A stretch of DNA of 64,000 bases from Arsukibacterium sp. UBA3155. Lineage in GTDB: Bacteria; Pseudomonadota; Gammaproteobacteria; Enterobacterales; Alteromonadaceae. The notes under the pieces are model-generated. The model was not told the DNA's origin, made no database searches, and worked only from the letters and a program-made list of their open reading frames with translations. Positions within the stretch are counted from its first letter, which is position 1. Each line of letters starts with the position of its first letter. The stretch is taken from positions 61,328-125,327 of the forward strand of contig DEYP01000028.1 in the NCBI GenBank assembly GCA_002364615.1. The letters are read 5' to 3'. The translations under genes and the position numbers were made by a program. Below are positions 1 through 9,133 of the stretch, one piece after another.

Positions 1-159
1 GACAGCACTATGTTGTAGTAACTGCAACGGTAACCAGGTCGATTTACCAGCACCAGGTGGCGCCGACAGAATCACCCTGCTGTGGGTAGTCAGTAACTGG
101 CGAAGCTCCGGTAGCACTGCTGCTACCGGTAAGTCCGGGCTAACCCGCTGGCTGGTCAC
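1..159 (-). CDS. hrpB: ATP-dependent RNA helicase HrpB, N-terminal part (cut by window edge)
   Basis: Only the first 53 codons lie in the window; the rest continues past base 1. The translation contains LPVAAVLPELRQLL and then SAPPGAGKSTWLPLQLL, the conserved N-terminus and Walker A loop of HrpB, a DEAH-box helicase-like protein of unsettled function. The start is a GTG at 157-159, 11 bases after the pepB stop, with AGG inside the pepB end as a weak ribosome-binding site. It is probably co-transcribed with pepB. In E. coli hrpB also lies near dksA, which fits the synteny here. Confidence 0.88.
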   Translation of the reverse strand, partial: MTSQRVSPDLPVAAVLPELRQLLTTHSRVILSAPPGAGKSTWLPLQLLQHSAV

Positions 160-170
160 AGTGCTATTGC

Positions 171-1496
171 TTACCTTTTCGTTTCTGTGAGTAAGGTAGT
201 AGCAATACTGCGGATACCATGGCCGGTAGCGCCCGCCGACCAGTAACTGTTGGCCGAGTTATTAAATGCTGCGGCTAAATCATAATGTAGCCAGCCTTTA
301 CCATCATCTGCGACAAAGCGGCTTAAAAAACCGGCCGCATTGCTGGCGCCGCCGGCGCCCCCACCTTTTACTGGCCGGCTGTTGGCCGTATCGGCATAAG
401 GTGAAGGGCATTGTTGCTGATGCCATTTCTCCAGCGGCAGCTGCCAGGTGGCTTCCTGTTCATCGGCAGCATACTGCAGCGCTCTTGCCGCCAGCGGTTT
501 GTCCAGCGCAAATAACGCATTGTATTCGCCACCCACTGCTACCATAGCTGCACCAGTCAGGGTGGCCGCATCGATAATCAATGGCGCTTTACTTTCCGTC
601 GCACACATCAGACCGTCGGCCAACACCAGCCGGCCTTCAGCATCGGTATTAACAATTTCAACCGTAGTACCGTTTTTGTAAGTAATAATGTCGCCAAGCT
701 TATACGCATGGCCACTGATCAGGTTCTCGGCACAACATAAAATCAGTTTTACCCGTTGGCTAAGGCCCTGCATAATTGCCAGTGCCAGGGCTGCAGTCAC
801 CGTAGCGGCCCCGCCCATATCACATTTCATGGTCGCCATACCTTCGGTTGGCTTAATAGAGTAGCCGCCGCTGTCAAAGGTAATACCTTTACCCACCAGC
901 GCAGCGGCCACCGCAGTTTCCGGCTTTGCTGACGGGTTAAAATCAAGCACCAGTAACGCCGGTGGCCGGGTACTGCCGCGGCCAACCTGATAAATTCCAT
1001 GCCAGCCGGCGTCGGCCAAATCTTCACCGGCAATCAACTCGCTGCTAACACTATCCTCTGGTGCAACGGCACGAATAAACGCCTCAGCCTGCTCGGCCAG
1101 CGCCACCGGCGATAGCATTTCCGGTGTATCGTTGATTATTTTTTTGGCAAAGCTAAAACACGTCGCCAGTTGCGACAGCTGTTCAGCCTCGCCCTGTTCA
1201 TTGTTAAAAACAACACCATCGTGTTTTCTGGCCGTACAAAACCCCTGATAAAATGCCCACTGCAAATCTTTACTCCAGCCTTTGCCAGCTAACTGCAGTT
1301 GGCTGATACCAAGATTACTCAGGCTGCGAGCGGCTTTTTGCATATTACGCAAGGGGTCAGATCCAACTAAATGAATTTGATATCCCTGTGTTGTCGGGCT
1401 TAATAAGGCGTTGTTGCCCCATTTTTGTTCTGCTTTATCTGCAGCAATGCTAACGTGTAACATATCAGATGTTGAATTAGACTTTGAATCAGACAT
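171..1496 (-). CDS. pepB: Peptidase B, leucyl aminopeptidase family (M17)
   Basis: This is a cytoplasmic metallo-aminopeptidase of 441 residues that removes N-terminal residues from peptides. The M17 catalytic core is complete: GKGITFDSGGYSIK (about 202-215), MKCDMGG (about 223-229) and the signature NTDAEGR (about 283-289) carry the Lys, Asp and Glu residues that bind two metal ions. Similarity to PepB rather than PepA is clear in WLH.D...YWSAGATG near the C-terminus. I chose the ATG at 1496 because GGGGA lies six bases upstream; a GTG four codons earlier overlaps that site. It runs into hrpB and diverges from dksA. PepB is not in this place in E. coli. Confidence 0.9.
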   Translation of the reverse strand: MSDSKSNSTSDMLHVSIAADKAEQKWGNNALLSPTTQGYQIHLVGSDPLRNMQKAARSLSNLGISQLQLAGKGWSKDLQWAFYQGFCTARKHDGVVFNNEQGEAEQLSQLATCFSFAKKIINDTPEMLSPVALAEQAEAFIRAVAPEDSVSSELIAGEDLADAGWHGIYQVGRGSTRPPALLVLDFNPSAKPETAVAAALVGKGITFDSGGYSIKPTEGMATMKCDMGGAATVTAALALAIMQGLSQRVKLILCCAENLISGHAYKLGDIITYKNGTTVEIVNTDAEGRLVLADGLMCATESKAPLIIDAATLTGAAMVAVGGEYNALFALDKPLAARALQYAADEQEATWQLPLEKWHQQQCPSPYADTANSRPVKGGGAGGASNAAGFLSRFVADDGKGWLHYDLAAAFNNSANSYWSAGATGHGIRSIATTLLTETKR

Positions 1497-1700
1497 AGGA
1501 ATCCCCACTTTATCGAACTTATCAGCGACAATGGCTAACTTTTATCAGGCGAAGTGTAACATAGCGCAACGACCGACCACGAGCAGATCGCGTCAATAGG
1601 GCGCCACAATGCACTATTTTCGCGGTGACAGCAGCGAAAGTTAAAACAGGTGACGGCTATGGCCACAATCTGTATACTTCGCCGGCTTTTTTATTAGTGA

Positions 1701-1729
1701 TTGCGGTGATGGCAATATTCTGCTATCTA
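1701..1729 (+). promoter_or_regulatory. Candidate sigma70 promoter of dksA
   Basis: TTGCGG (1701-1706) and TATCTA (1724-1729) are separated by 17 bases. Transcription would begin near 1736 and give a leader of about 40 bases before the dksA start. The site lies in the divergent gap between pepB and dksA. It rests on sequence match only. Confidence 0.4.
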
Positions 1730-1774
1730 TAGCCGCCACTTTTTTTGCTTGGCAGTATTGTACAGGAGATGATC

Positions 1775-2224
1775 ATGCCAGAAGGCAAGAATGTTAAGAC
1801 ATTAGGGTTACTGGCACTGGCCGGTGTTGCACCTTACCAGGAAGCGGTCGGGGAAGAATACATGAACCCGAAACAGCTCGAGCATTTTCGCAAAATTCTT
1901 GACGCCTGGCGCCAACAACTTCGCGAAGAGGTTGACCGTACGAAAACGCATATGGCCGATGAAGCTGCCAATTTTCCTGATCCGGTTGACCGGGCTGCAC
2001 AGGAAGAAGAGTTCAGTCTGGAATTGCGCGCCCGCGATCGCGAGCGTAAGCTATTGAAAAAAATTGAAAAAACGTTACAAAAAATTGAAAATGACGATTT
2101 TGGATTCTGTGATACCTGCGGAATAGAGATCGGCATTAAACGGTTAGAAGCACGGCCAACTGCTGATCAATGTATCGACTGTAAAACGCTGGCTGAAATT
2201 AAAGAAAAGCAGTTAGGCGGCTAG
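1775..2224 (+). CDS. dksA: RNA polymerase-binding transcription factor DksA
   Basis: DksA enters the RNA polymerase secondary channel and, with ppGpp, adjusts initiation at stable-RNA and amino-acid promoters. The 149-residue product matches E. coli DksA (151) throughout. The coiled-coil tip FPDPVDRAA keeps the DxxDxA acidic motif, and the zinc finger has the CxxC-x17-CxxC pattern (CDTC...CIDC). I chose the ATG at 1775 because CAGGAG (1763-1768) sits six bases before it; the upstream TTG frame extension would cover that site. gluQ follows after 11 bases, as in many gammaproteobacteria. Confidence 0.97.
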   Translation: MPEGKNVKTLGLLALAGVAPYQEAVGEEYMNPKQLEHFRKILDAWRQQLREEVDRTKTHMADEAANFPDPVDRAAQEEEFSLELRARDRERKLLKKIEKTLQKIENDDFGFCDTCGIEIGIKRLEARPTADQCIDCKTLAEIKEKQLGG

Positions 2225-2235
2225 TTGCAGCCATT

Positions 2236-3162
2236 GTGGCAGTGTTGACAAACTTAACTAAGCCAGCAGCGGTTGCTGTTGGCAGGTTTGCCCCCTCCCC
2301 ATCCGGCCCCCTTCATTTTGGCTCCTTGCTGGCGGCAGTAGGCAGCTATTTGTTTACCAAACGCCAGGCCGGTAAGTGGCTGTTGCGAATCGAAGATATT
2401 GATACCCCCAGAGTTCGCCATGGTGCGGACAGCGCTATTATGAGTGCATTGGAACAACATGGATTGCTGTGGGACGATGAGGTTATTTATCAAAGCAGCA
2501 GGACCGAACGCTACCGCGACATATTCAGTCAGCTGCAACAACAGAACCTGATATACGGTTGTCAGTGTACCCGTAAACAAATTAATGCCGGCGGCGGCGT
2601 GTATCAGGGTACGTGCGCCAACCTAGACCTGAAGCACATAACAAATGCCACAGAACCGTTAAGCTGGCGATTGCGCAGTGCGCAGGTTTCCTGTCAGTTT
2701 GACGATAGGTTACTTGGGTTGCAACGTATTGCACCCGCGATGGCACAGGAAGATTACATAGTATTGCGCCGCGATGGTTTATTTTCTTACCAGCTGGCGG
2801 TCGTTGCAGATGACTGGGACCAGGGCATTACTGAAGTGATCCGCGGTGCCGATTTACTCAGTATGACTCCACGCCAGCAACATTTATTCAGCTTACTTGG
2901 GGCAAAGCCGCCGATGTATGGTCATCTGCCTTTGGCCGTCACCGCGCCAGGTCACAAGCTTAGCAAGCAAAACCATGCTACCGCACTCAGTAACTGGCCG
3001 GCCAGCTATACAATGGCCAGGGCGCTAGCTATTTTGGGGCTGCATTTGCCTGCAGAATTGCAGCGCGCCGCCGCCCCGGAGCAACTAGCCTTTGCTCTTA
3101 AGCACTGGCAACCGGCGGATATTCCGGCCACGCTGGAAGTTTTAGCGCCCGATTTTGGCTGA
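2236..3162 (+). CDS. gluQ: Glutamyl-Q tRNA(Asp) synthetase
   Basis: This short GluRS-like enzyme of 308 residues activates glutamate and attaches it to the queuosine base at position 34 of tRNA(Asp). It has the catalytic fold of GluRS but no anticodon-binding domain, as expected for the family. Seen motifs are GRFAPSPSGPLHFGS (HIGH-type, about 16-30), a zinc site built from CQC and a later Y..GTC (about 108-127), and KLSKQNHA (KMSKS-type, about 239). The start is uncertain: GTG at 2236, GTG at 2242 or TTG at 2245 all fit. It follows dksA directly, the usual arrangement. The queuosine gene queG lies at 56 kb. Confidence 0.93.
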   Translation: MAVLTNLTKPAAVAVGRFAPSPSGPLHFGSLLAAVGSYLFTKRQAGKWLLRIEDIDTPRVRHGADSAIMSALEQHGLLWDDEVIYQSSRTERYRDIFSQLQQQNLIYGCQCTRKQINAGGGVYQGTCANLDLKHITNATEPLSWRLRSAQVSCQFDDRLLGLQRIAPAMAQEDYIVLRRDGLFSYQLAVVADDWDQGITEVIRGADLLSMTPRQQHLFSLLGAKPPMYGHLPLAVTAPGHKLSKQNHATALSNWPASYTMARALAILGLHLPAELQRAAAPEQLAFALKHWQPADIPATLEVLAPDFG

Positions 3163-3259
3163 TTTTTGCCAGATTAATTCTTTTTTGCCGCGTGCTGCGG
3201 TATTATTAGCCGTTTTTTAAGTCAGATGCCAATGCCGCCGTTCAGGTTGGCAAGTGCTC

Positions 3260-3264
3260 AGGAG
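3260..3264 (+). promoter_or_regulatory. Ribosome-binding site that decides the pcnB start
   Basis: AGGAG lies 7 bases before an ATA codon (3272) and 10 before an ATT codon (3275), with no ATG, GTG or TTG in frame at a usable distance. The GTG at 3254 is upstream of it and the GTG at 3284 is 19 bases downstream. This places translation initiation at a non-AUG codon. Confidence 0.65.
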
Positions 3265-3274
3265 AGATATCATA

Positions 3275-4750
3275 ATTTCGCGTGTGTTAGATTTTTGCCG
3301 CAGAACCCTTAGCGGCAAGCCTCAGGGCGATAAAAAGCAACAGCCTGCTGCGACTAAACCTGCCGCTACCGCTACTGCATCGGTGCCCAAAGCGACAGTG
3401 AGCTCGATATTACCGCCACTGCAGGTTATTACCCGCGACCAGCATAGTGTTTCGCGGCGCGATATCAGCCCCAGCGCATTAAAAGTACTGTATCGGTTAA
3501 AAGATGCCGGTTTCGAGGCGTATTTAGTGGGTGGCTGTATTCGCGATTTGCTGCTGGGACTAAAACCAAAAGATTTTGATGTCGTGACCAATGCCCATCC
3601 GGAACAGGTTAAACAGGTGTTTCGAAACTGCCGGTTAATTGGTCGTCGCTTTCGGCTGGCTCATGTGGTGTTTGGTCGGGAAATAATCGAAGTTGCTACG
3701 TTTCGGGGCCATCACAGTGGTTCTGAAGACGAAGAAAGTACGGCACCCAAATTAAAAACCGCCAGCTTAAGCGATCATGGGCAAATTCTGCGTGACAACG
3801 TTTACGGCAGTATTGAAGAAGACGCCGAACGGCGGGATTTTACTATTAATGCGTTGTATTACTCGGTAAAAGACTTTGCTATTTACGACTTTGCTAACGG
3901 TATGCGGGATATTGCTGCACGGCGCATAGAGCTGATTGGCGATCCGGAAGTGCGTTACCGGGAAGATCCGGTGCGGATGCTGCGGGCAGTGCGTTTTGCG
4001 ACCAAGCTGAATATGGATATTGCGCCCGATGCATTAACGCCGATCAGTCAGCTGGCGGTGTTATTAAAAAACATTCCGGCACCACGCTTGTTTGACGAGC
4101 TGGTTAAAATGCTGATGGCCGGCAAAGCCTTTGACAACTTTATGCTACTGCGTGACACCCGAATTCTAAAACAGCTGATGCCGCAGCTCGACAAAATATT
4201 AAAGCAGGAACCAGAGGGTAAAGCGTTCCAACTGGTTACCCACGCTCTGCAAGACACAGACCAGCGCGTTGCTGTTGATAAACCGGTGACCCCAGCCTTT
4301 ATTTTTGCCGCCATGTTATGGTATCCGGTAGAACTTCGCAGCCAGACTCTGCTGATAGAAAGTGGCCTGAACGATATTGATGCGCTGAATATCGCCATGA
4401 CTGAAGTGCTGGATGACATTCAGCGCACTATCGCTATTCCAAAACGGTTTAGTTTAACCATGCGCGATATCTGGGCATTGCAATCCCGCTTAACTAAGCG
4501 CAGTGGCCGCCGTGCTTTTAAAATGCTGGAACAAACCAAGTTTCGCGGCGCCTTTGATTTTCTACAATTGCGGGCACAAGCCGAAGGTGGCAGCCTGACG
4601 GAACTGGCTAGCTGGTGGCAGCAATTTCAATTTGCTGACGAGGCCGAAAAGCTGGAGCTGATAAATAGTTTGGGGCGGGAAGGTCAGGACCGGCCGAAAC
4701 GGCGTCGTAACAACTATAAACGAAAGCGTAGCAGTACGCCTGATGCCTGA
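3275..4750 (+). CDS. pcnB: Poly(A) polymerase I, probable AUU (or AUA) start
   Basis: PcnB adds 3' poly(A) tails to RNAs and so marks them for decay. The nucleotidyltransferase head shows LVGGCIRDLLLG and the DFDV metal site, followed by RRDFTINAL and the RNA-binding REDPVRMLRAVRFATKL, all typical. The C-terminus is a basic tail (RPKRRRNNYKRKR). Length is 491 residues from the ATT at 3275. No standard start codon lies at a workable distance from the AGGAG site at 3260-3264. E. coli pcnB is known to start at AUU, and its MFTRVANFCRK N-terminus aligns with the ATA-ATT-TCG-CGT-GTG stretch here. The last eight bases overlap folK. Confidence 0.95.
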   Translation: MSRVLDFCRRTLSGKPQGDKKQQPAATKPAATATASVPKATVSSILPPLQVITRDQHSVSRRDISPSALKVLYRLKDAGFEAYLVGGCIRDLLLGLKPKDFDVVTNAHPEQVKQVFRNCRLIGRRFRLAHVVFGREIIEVATFRGHHSGSEDEESTAPKLKTASLSDHGQILRDNVYGSIEEDAERRDFTINALYYSVKDFAIYDFANGMRDIAARRIELIGDPEVRYREDPVRMLRAVRFATKLNMDIAPDALTPISQLAVLLKNIPAPRLFDELVKMLMAGKAFDNFMLLRDTRILKQLMPQLDKILKQEPEGKAFQLVTHALQDTDQRVAVDKPVTPAFIFAAMLWYPVELRSQTLLIESGLNDIDALNIAMTEVLDDIQRTIAIPKRFSLTMRDIWALQSRLTKRSGRRAFKMLEQTKFRGAFDFLQLRAQAEGGSLTELASWWQQFQFADEAEKLELINSLGREGQDRPKRRRNNYKRKRSSTPDA

Positions 4751-5270
4751 GAGTGTTGCAAAGTCAGTGCAGCAGCACGAGGCTTATCTGGGGCTGGGTG
4801 CTAACTTAGCTAACCCTGTGGCCCAGTTACAAAATGCAATTGCAGCTTTACGTTTGCTTAAGCAAAGTACACTGCTGGCCGTGTCTGGTTTATACGGCTC
4901 CAAGCCAATGGGCCCGCAAGACCAGCCGGATTACGTTAATGCCGTGGCAAAAGTCAGTACAACGCTGTCGCCCCTCGCCCTGTTGGATGCTCTGCAGCAG
5001 ATCGAACAGCAGCAAGGGCGACAACGAAAGGCGGAGCGCTGGGGCCCACGCTCGCTTGATCTGGATATTTTGCTATATGGTAACCACACTATTAGCAACG
5101 AACGCTTAACCGTTCCCCATTACGGCTTAACCAAGCGAGAATTTGTGCTGTATCCGCTGGCAGAAATTGCTCCAAAGTTGGTACTGCCTTGTGGAACGCC
5201 ACTGCAAACCTTACTTAGCCAGGTACCGCTAAATGGTCTGGAAAAACTTAGCGCCACTGTTTGCGAATAA
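4743..5270 (+). CDS. folK: HPPK, 6-hydroxymethyl-dihydropterin pyrophosphokinase
   Basis: FolK transfers pyrophosphate from ATP to 6-hydroxymethyl-7,8-dihydropterin, the step before dihydropteroate synthase in folate synthesis. The 175-residue product opens with YLGLGANL and carries the family signature RWGPRSLDLDILLYG (about 100-114), which includes the catalytic Arg and metal-binding Asp residues. The ATG overlaps the end of pcnB by eight bases, so translation is probably coupled. panB follows after 79 bases. The pcnB-folK-panB-panC order is the same as in E. coli. Confidence 0.95.
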   Translation: MPESVAKSVQQHEAYLGLGANLANPVAQLQNAIAALRLLKQSTLLAVSGLYGSKPMGPQDQPDYVNAVAKVSTTLSPLALLDALQQIEQQQGRQRKAERWGPRSLDLDILLYGNHTISNERLTVPHYGLTKREFVLYPLAEIAPKLVLPCGTPLQTLLSQVPLNGLEKLSATVCE

Positions 5271-5349
5271 CTTGGTCGCGGCTAACTTGCAGCTGCGTTA
5301 ACTTTGTGCGATCTTGCGCACCCGGAATAAATGGTCGGACGAGGATTTT

Positions 5350-6144
5350 ATGGCTAAGATCACTACTGCAGTGTTACTGAAAATGAAGCAGCAGGCAGAT
5401 AAAATCAGCATGCTGACTGCCTATGATGCCAGCTTCGCCAAGTTATTTGCCGAACAAGGCGTCGATGTATTATTAATTGGTGACTCACTGGGCATGGTGT
5501 TACAGGGCCATAGTGACACCCTGCCGGTTACCGTGGCCGATATTGCCTACCACACCAAAAGTGTCCGCGCTGGCGCGCCAGATGCGTTCGTGATTGCCGA
5601 TTTACCCTTTATGAGTTATGCCACGCCCGAACAAACCATGCAAAGTGTTACCCCACTTATGCAGGCGGGTGCCAATATGGTGAAATTAGAAGGTGGCGAC
5701 TTTTTATTACCAACCATTAAAGCCCTGACCGAACGGGGTGTGCCGGTATGTGGCCATCTGGGGCTAACGCCGCAGTCGGTACATATTTTGGGCGGCTACA
5801 AAGTACAGGGGAAAACCAGCGATGCGGCCGATGCCATGCTGCAGCAAGCCCTGGCACTGGAGGCAGCAGGAGCCCAGTTATTAGTACTGGAATGTATTCC
5901 AACCCCACTGGCCAAGCGGATTACTGATGCACTGAGCATACCGGTTATTGGCATAGGCGCCGGCAATGTTACTGACGGCCAGGTATTAGTGATGCACGAC
6001 TTACTGGGCATTAGCAGTGGCTATATTCCAAAGTTTTCCAAGAACTATCTGGCGCAAACCGGTGAAATCCGCAGTGCCATTGCCGCCTATGTCAGCGAAG
6101 TAAAAAGCCAGGTATTTCCGGGCACAGAACATAGTTTTAACTAA
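5350..6144 (+). CDS. panB: 3-methyl-2-oxobutanoate hydroxymethyltransferase
   Basis: PanB makes ketopantoate from alpha-ketoisovalerate and methylene-tetrahydrofolate, the first committed step to pantothenate and CoA. From the ATG at 5350 the product is 264 residues, the E. coli length. Seen are the metal-binding GDSLGM (about 44-49), [19 protein letters not shown] and [19 protein letters not shown] (5341-5344) precedes this ATG at a good distance; an in-frame extension upstream has no homology. panC starts at the next base after the stop. Confidence 0.96.
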   Translation: MAKITTAVLLKMKQQADKISMLTAYDASFAKLFAEQGVDVLLIGDSLGMVLQGHSDTLPVTVADIAYHTKSVRAGAPDAFVIADLPFMSYATPEQTMQSVTPLMQAGANMVKLEGGDFLLPTIKALTERGVPVCGHLGLTPQSVHILGGYKVQGKTSDAADAMLQQALALEAAGAQLLVLECIPTPLAKRITDALSIPVIGIGAGNVTDGQVLVMHDLLGISSGYIPKFSKNYLAQTGEIRSAIAAYVSEVKSQVFPGTEHSFN

Positions 6145-6987
6145 ATGAAGATACTTGCCAATATTGATGAGCTAACAGCGCAAATAGCCAACTGGCGGCG
6201 TGCGGGTAACAAAATCGCTTTTGTTCCCACCATGGGTAACCTCCACCAGGGCCATTTGCAACTGGTTGATGTAGCCAGACACCACGCCGATAAAGTGATC
6301 GTCAGCATTTTTGTTAACCCGATGCAATTTGGCCAGAATGAAGATTTGGCCAATTACCCTCGCACGCTTGATGCAGACATTGCCGGCTTAACACAGCACT
6401 GTGCTGATGCGGTTTTTACCCCTACTCCGCAGTTAATGTACCCGCGCGGCCTGGATGCCCAAACCTTTGTTGAAGTGCCGTTATTAGGTGATTTGCATTG
6501 CGGCGCCAACCGCCCCGGTCATTTTCGCGGCGTGTCGACCATTGTATGTAAGCTGTTCAATCTGGTGCAGCCCGATATTGCCTGCTTCGGTAAGAAAGAC
6601 TTTCAGCAGTTGGCTATTATCCGCCAGATGGTGCTTGATTTGTCCTTGCCCATTGAGATTATTGGCGTAGCAACCGAGCGCGCCAGCGACGGCCTGGCGC
6701 TGAGTTCAAGGAATGGCTACTTAACGACTGAACAGCGCGCGAAGGCACCGGCGCTATATCAGATACTGCAGCAACTTAAGGCCGACATTGCCGCGGGTAA
6801 CCATGATTACCGGGCACTGGAGCAACAGGCTAAAGCGCAGCTAACGGCAGCAGGGTTTGTGCCTGATTACGTTAATATCAGCAACCAGCACAGCCTGGCA
6901 CTGGCCACTATGCCCAGCGAACCCAAAGTGATTCTGGCCGCTGCCAGACTGGGCAGCACCCGGCTGATTGATAACCTGGAGCTGTAA
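6145..6987 (+). CDS. panC: Pantothenate synthetase
   Basis: PanC joins pantoate to beta-alanine with ATP to make pantothenate. The 280-residue protein has the class I synthetase nucleotide-binding elements [14 protein letters not shown] (HIGH-type, about 28-41) and ALSSRNGYL (KMSKS-type region), plus FVNPMQFG and [20 protein letters not shown]. Its ATG follows the panB TAA with no gap, so the pair is almost certainly co-translated. No panD follows; the beta-alanine source in this window is probably panP at 17.5 kb. Confidence 0.96.
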   Translation: MKILANIDELTAQIANWRRAGNKIAFVPTMGNLHQGHLQLVDVARHHADKVIVSIFVNPMQFGQNEDLANYPRTLDADIAGLTQHCADAVFTPTPQLMYPRGLDAQTFVEVPLLGDLHCGANRPGHFRGVSTIVCKLFNLVQPDIACFGKKDFQQLAIIRQMVLDLSLPIEIIGVATERASDGLALSSRNGYLTTEQRAKAPALYQILQQLKADIAAGNHDYRALEQQAKAQLTAAGFVPDYVNISNQHSLALATMPSEPKVILAAARLGSTRLIDNLEL

Positions 6988-6991
6988 ACGC

Positions 6992-7834
6992 TTGCTATAT
7001 CTGGGTTGTCCGATGTGGGCCAACAGCCGCTGGAAAGGCAGCCTGTTTGCTGATGATCTTAACAGTAATCAGTTTTTAGCCGGTTACAGCCAGTACTTTA
7101 ATAGTGTGGAAGGTAATACCAGCTTTTATGCTGACCCTTCCGAGAGCCAGTTAGCCCGCTGGGCAGAGCAGTTGCCAGCGCATTTCCGATTTGTGTTTAA
7201 AGTACCCCGTCGCTTTAGTCATCAACTAACTGAGCTGGATCAAAATGCTCTACTTAGCTGGTGGCATTACTTTTCACCTGTGCACCGTTTTATTGGCTTA
7301 ATTCACTTACAGCTACCAGCATCTGCAGGCCCGTCAATATTGGGGCAATTAACCACTGTGCTTGAGCTATTTAGCGGTAAAATACCGCTGACAGTAGAAG
7401 TTAGACATCCGGCTTTTTTTGATAAGGCAGAGCACGAACTGTCGTTAAATCGCTTGTTACAACAGTTTGCTGCCGAACGAGTCGTATTTGATAGCCGGGC
7501 GTTGTTTTCAGTATCCGCCAGCAGCCCTGCCCTGCTGGATGCTCAGAGTAAAAAACCACGCTTACCGGTGCATGCTATTTGTCTGAGCGACCGGCCAATG
7601 CTGCGTTTTATCGGCACCGATGATATGGAAATAAACCGCCAGTTCTACACCCCCTGGCTCGCTAAAATTAACAGCTGGCTGGCTGAGGGTAAAACCCCTT
7701 ACTGCTTTTTCCATACGCCGGATAATACCCTGGCACCACAACTATGCCGCCAGTTTGCAGTCGATTTAAAGCAACCCCATTCTGTGTTGGCTCCATGGCC
7801 AGGAGAGCAGCAGGCGCAGCTGGGGTTGTGGTAA
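6992..7834 (+). CDS. DUF72 family protein
   Basis: This 280-residue protein belongs to the DUF72 (YecE-like) family of TIM-barrel proteins of unknown function. The N-terminus LYLGCPMWANSRWKG and the stretch NSVEGNTSFY match the family pattern of a Gly-rich first strand and an E-x-N-x-TFY motif. A later segment has VEVRHPAFF, also conserved. I chose the TTG at 6992: GGAG (6978-6981) lies ten bases upstream and homology begins there. It follows panC after four bases and may be in its transcript. It converges with the next gene. Confidence 0.82.
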   Translation: MLYLGCPMWANSRWKGSLFADDLNSNQFLAGYSQYFNSVEGNTSFYADPSESQLARWAEQLPAHFRFVFKVPRRFSHQLTELDQNALLSWWHYFSPVHRFIGLIHLQLPASAGPSILGQLTTVLELFSGKIPLTVEVRHPAFFDKAEHELSLNRLLQQFAAERVVFDSRALFSVSASSPALLDAQSKKPRLPVHAICLSDRPMLRFIGTDDMEINRQFYTPWLAKINSWLAEGKTPYCFFHTPDNTLAPQLCRQFAVDLKQPHSVLAPWPGEQQAQLGLW

Positions 7835-7871
7835 CTTCAGTTAATTATGTATCTCTTAATAGTGCTCAGCA

Positions 7872-8201
7872 TTAACCCATGGCAAGGCCAAGCACAATCA
7901 GGAACGCCGTACCCAACACGATAAGAGCAGAAAACGTAGTACCAAGAATGCCAAAAATCTTTTTGCGATTTTTCTGAATAAGTGAGCTAATACCCAGGCC
8001 GAAAGCAACTATTGACGCCCCTAAAAAAGCAAGTAAAAACAGGCCAATTATTACAGCATCTGCAGAGGTTTCATCAATACCACCCGGCGTAGATGCTTCC
8101 ATAATGCCAGCAATAACGATAAGCACAAAAATTAAAATTCCAGCAACGATACTGGTAATAAATGACGCAATCCCGAGCCCTGAATGTTTTAACGCTTCCA
8201 C
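7872..8201 (-). CDS. Small membrane protein, 109 residues
   Basis: This hypothetical protein has three predicted membrane segments: about residues 9-32, 48-74 and 85-108, with a basic KNRKK turn between the second and third. It resembles DUF4190-type small membrane proteins in layout, but I cannot assign a family firmly. The start is GTG at 8201, preceded by GGGAG at five bases. It converges with the DUF72 gene and lies downstream of an RDD-family gene on the same strand, 199 bases away. Confidence 0.6.
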   Translation of the reverse strand: MEALKHSGLGIASFITSIVAGILIFVLIVIAGIMEASTPGGIDETSADAVIIGLFLLAFLGASIVAFGLGISSLIQKNRKKIFGILGTTFSALIVLGTAFLIVLGLAMG

Positions 8202-8400
8202 TGTAACTCCCTTTTTTATATATGCTGTTTTAAGCGCACTCTTACGTTATCTTTATTGATATAGCAAGTAATTGCCGTAGTTTGCAGCACTACGCTTCCT
8301 TACCTGTTTCAATAATATTACCAACTAAACCGTTGGATGGCCGCAACAGCGACCATCTGAGTTTCAATATTTCGCAGACAAAAATACCAATAAAGCCTAC

Positions 8401-8886
8401 TTACTGACTTTCAAATGAAACTTCTTGTGTATGATTATTTTTAGGACTAATGACAACGGTTCCCGCCAGTTTATCGTGCCACCCTTGCTTTTTCTTATCC
8501 CATGCTACCCAGAAAAAACCAAGTCCGAGTGGGATAGCTGCAAGATAATAGCCAATGTAGCGAACAATATACTGCTGTAAAGTCGGCTTACCGCCAGTTT
8601 TAGCATCTACAATTATTGCTGAAATTGCCATTTTTCCGGGCGTGGCTTGCTTATAAATCCAGAAAGCTAATACAGCAGCTAACGGAAATAACCAATTCAT
8701 AAAAAAATCGGCAAAGCCCATAATAAATGAGTCATCATCGAAGTAATCCCAGCCATATACTGATATCAAAATTGGCAATGTGATTACTAACAAAATAAGT
8801 GTATCAATAAGACTGGCACCAACTCTTGGCCAGAATCCGGTGAATTTTTTTACATCACCCATAGTTGCAGGTACTTCACTATTCAC
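8401..8886 (-). CDS. RDD family membrane protein
   Basis: RDD proteins are short membrane proteins named for an Arg-Asp-Asp motif; the function of most is unknown. In this 161-residue protein the first helix carries GFWPRVGASLIDTLILL, where the canonical R..A..ID pattern is kept, followed by a second helix, then PGKMAISAIIVDAKTGGKPTLQQYIVRYIGYY, which is the second conserved block of the family. The GTG at 8886 has GGAG eight bases upstream. The 198 bases downstream and 247 bases upstream hold no gene I can see. Confidence 0.75.
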   Translation of the reverse strand: MNSEVPATMGDVKKFTGFWPRVGASLIDTLILLVITLPILISVYGWDYFDDDSFIMGFADFFMNWLFPLAAVLAFWIYKQATPGKMAISAIIVDAKTGGKPTLQQYIVRYIGYYLAAIPLGLGFFWVAWDKKKQGWHDKLAGTVVISPKNNHTQEVSFESQ

Positions 8887-9133
8887 TTCTTAATCTCCAT
8901 TTTCTACTTATTATCTAATCCTGAAAAAAGCCGGTATCTGACTAAAAGGATTTAACGTTAGTGTGAAATTTAGAATACAGCCTGAGACATTAAATCAATC
9001 GGCATATTCTTGTACCCGAATGTAATTCAAGATTTTAACTATGTATACCTTTTTATTGTGGATTGTCTTACGTACATTCTAAGCTTTGGATGTTGATTTA
9101 CCAGCAGTTGTCTGAGTAACAGCATGTCACAAG

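Noticed and set aside
8887-9133. Possible hidden gene in the 247-base gap upstream of the RDD gene.
   Set aside because: I found no start with a ribosome-binding site and no recognisable protein or RNA; the gap is AT-rich and probably holds promoters.
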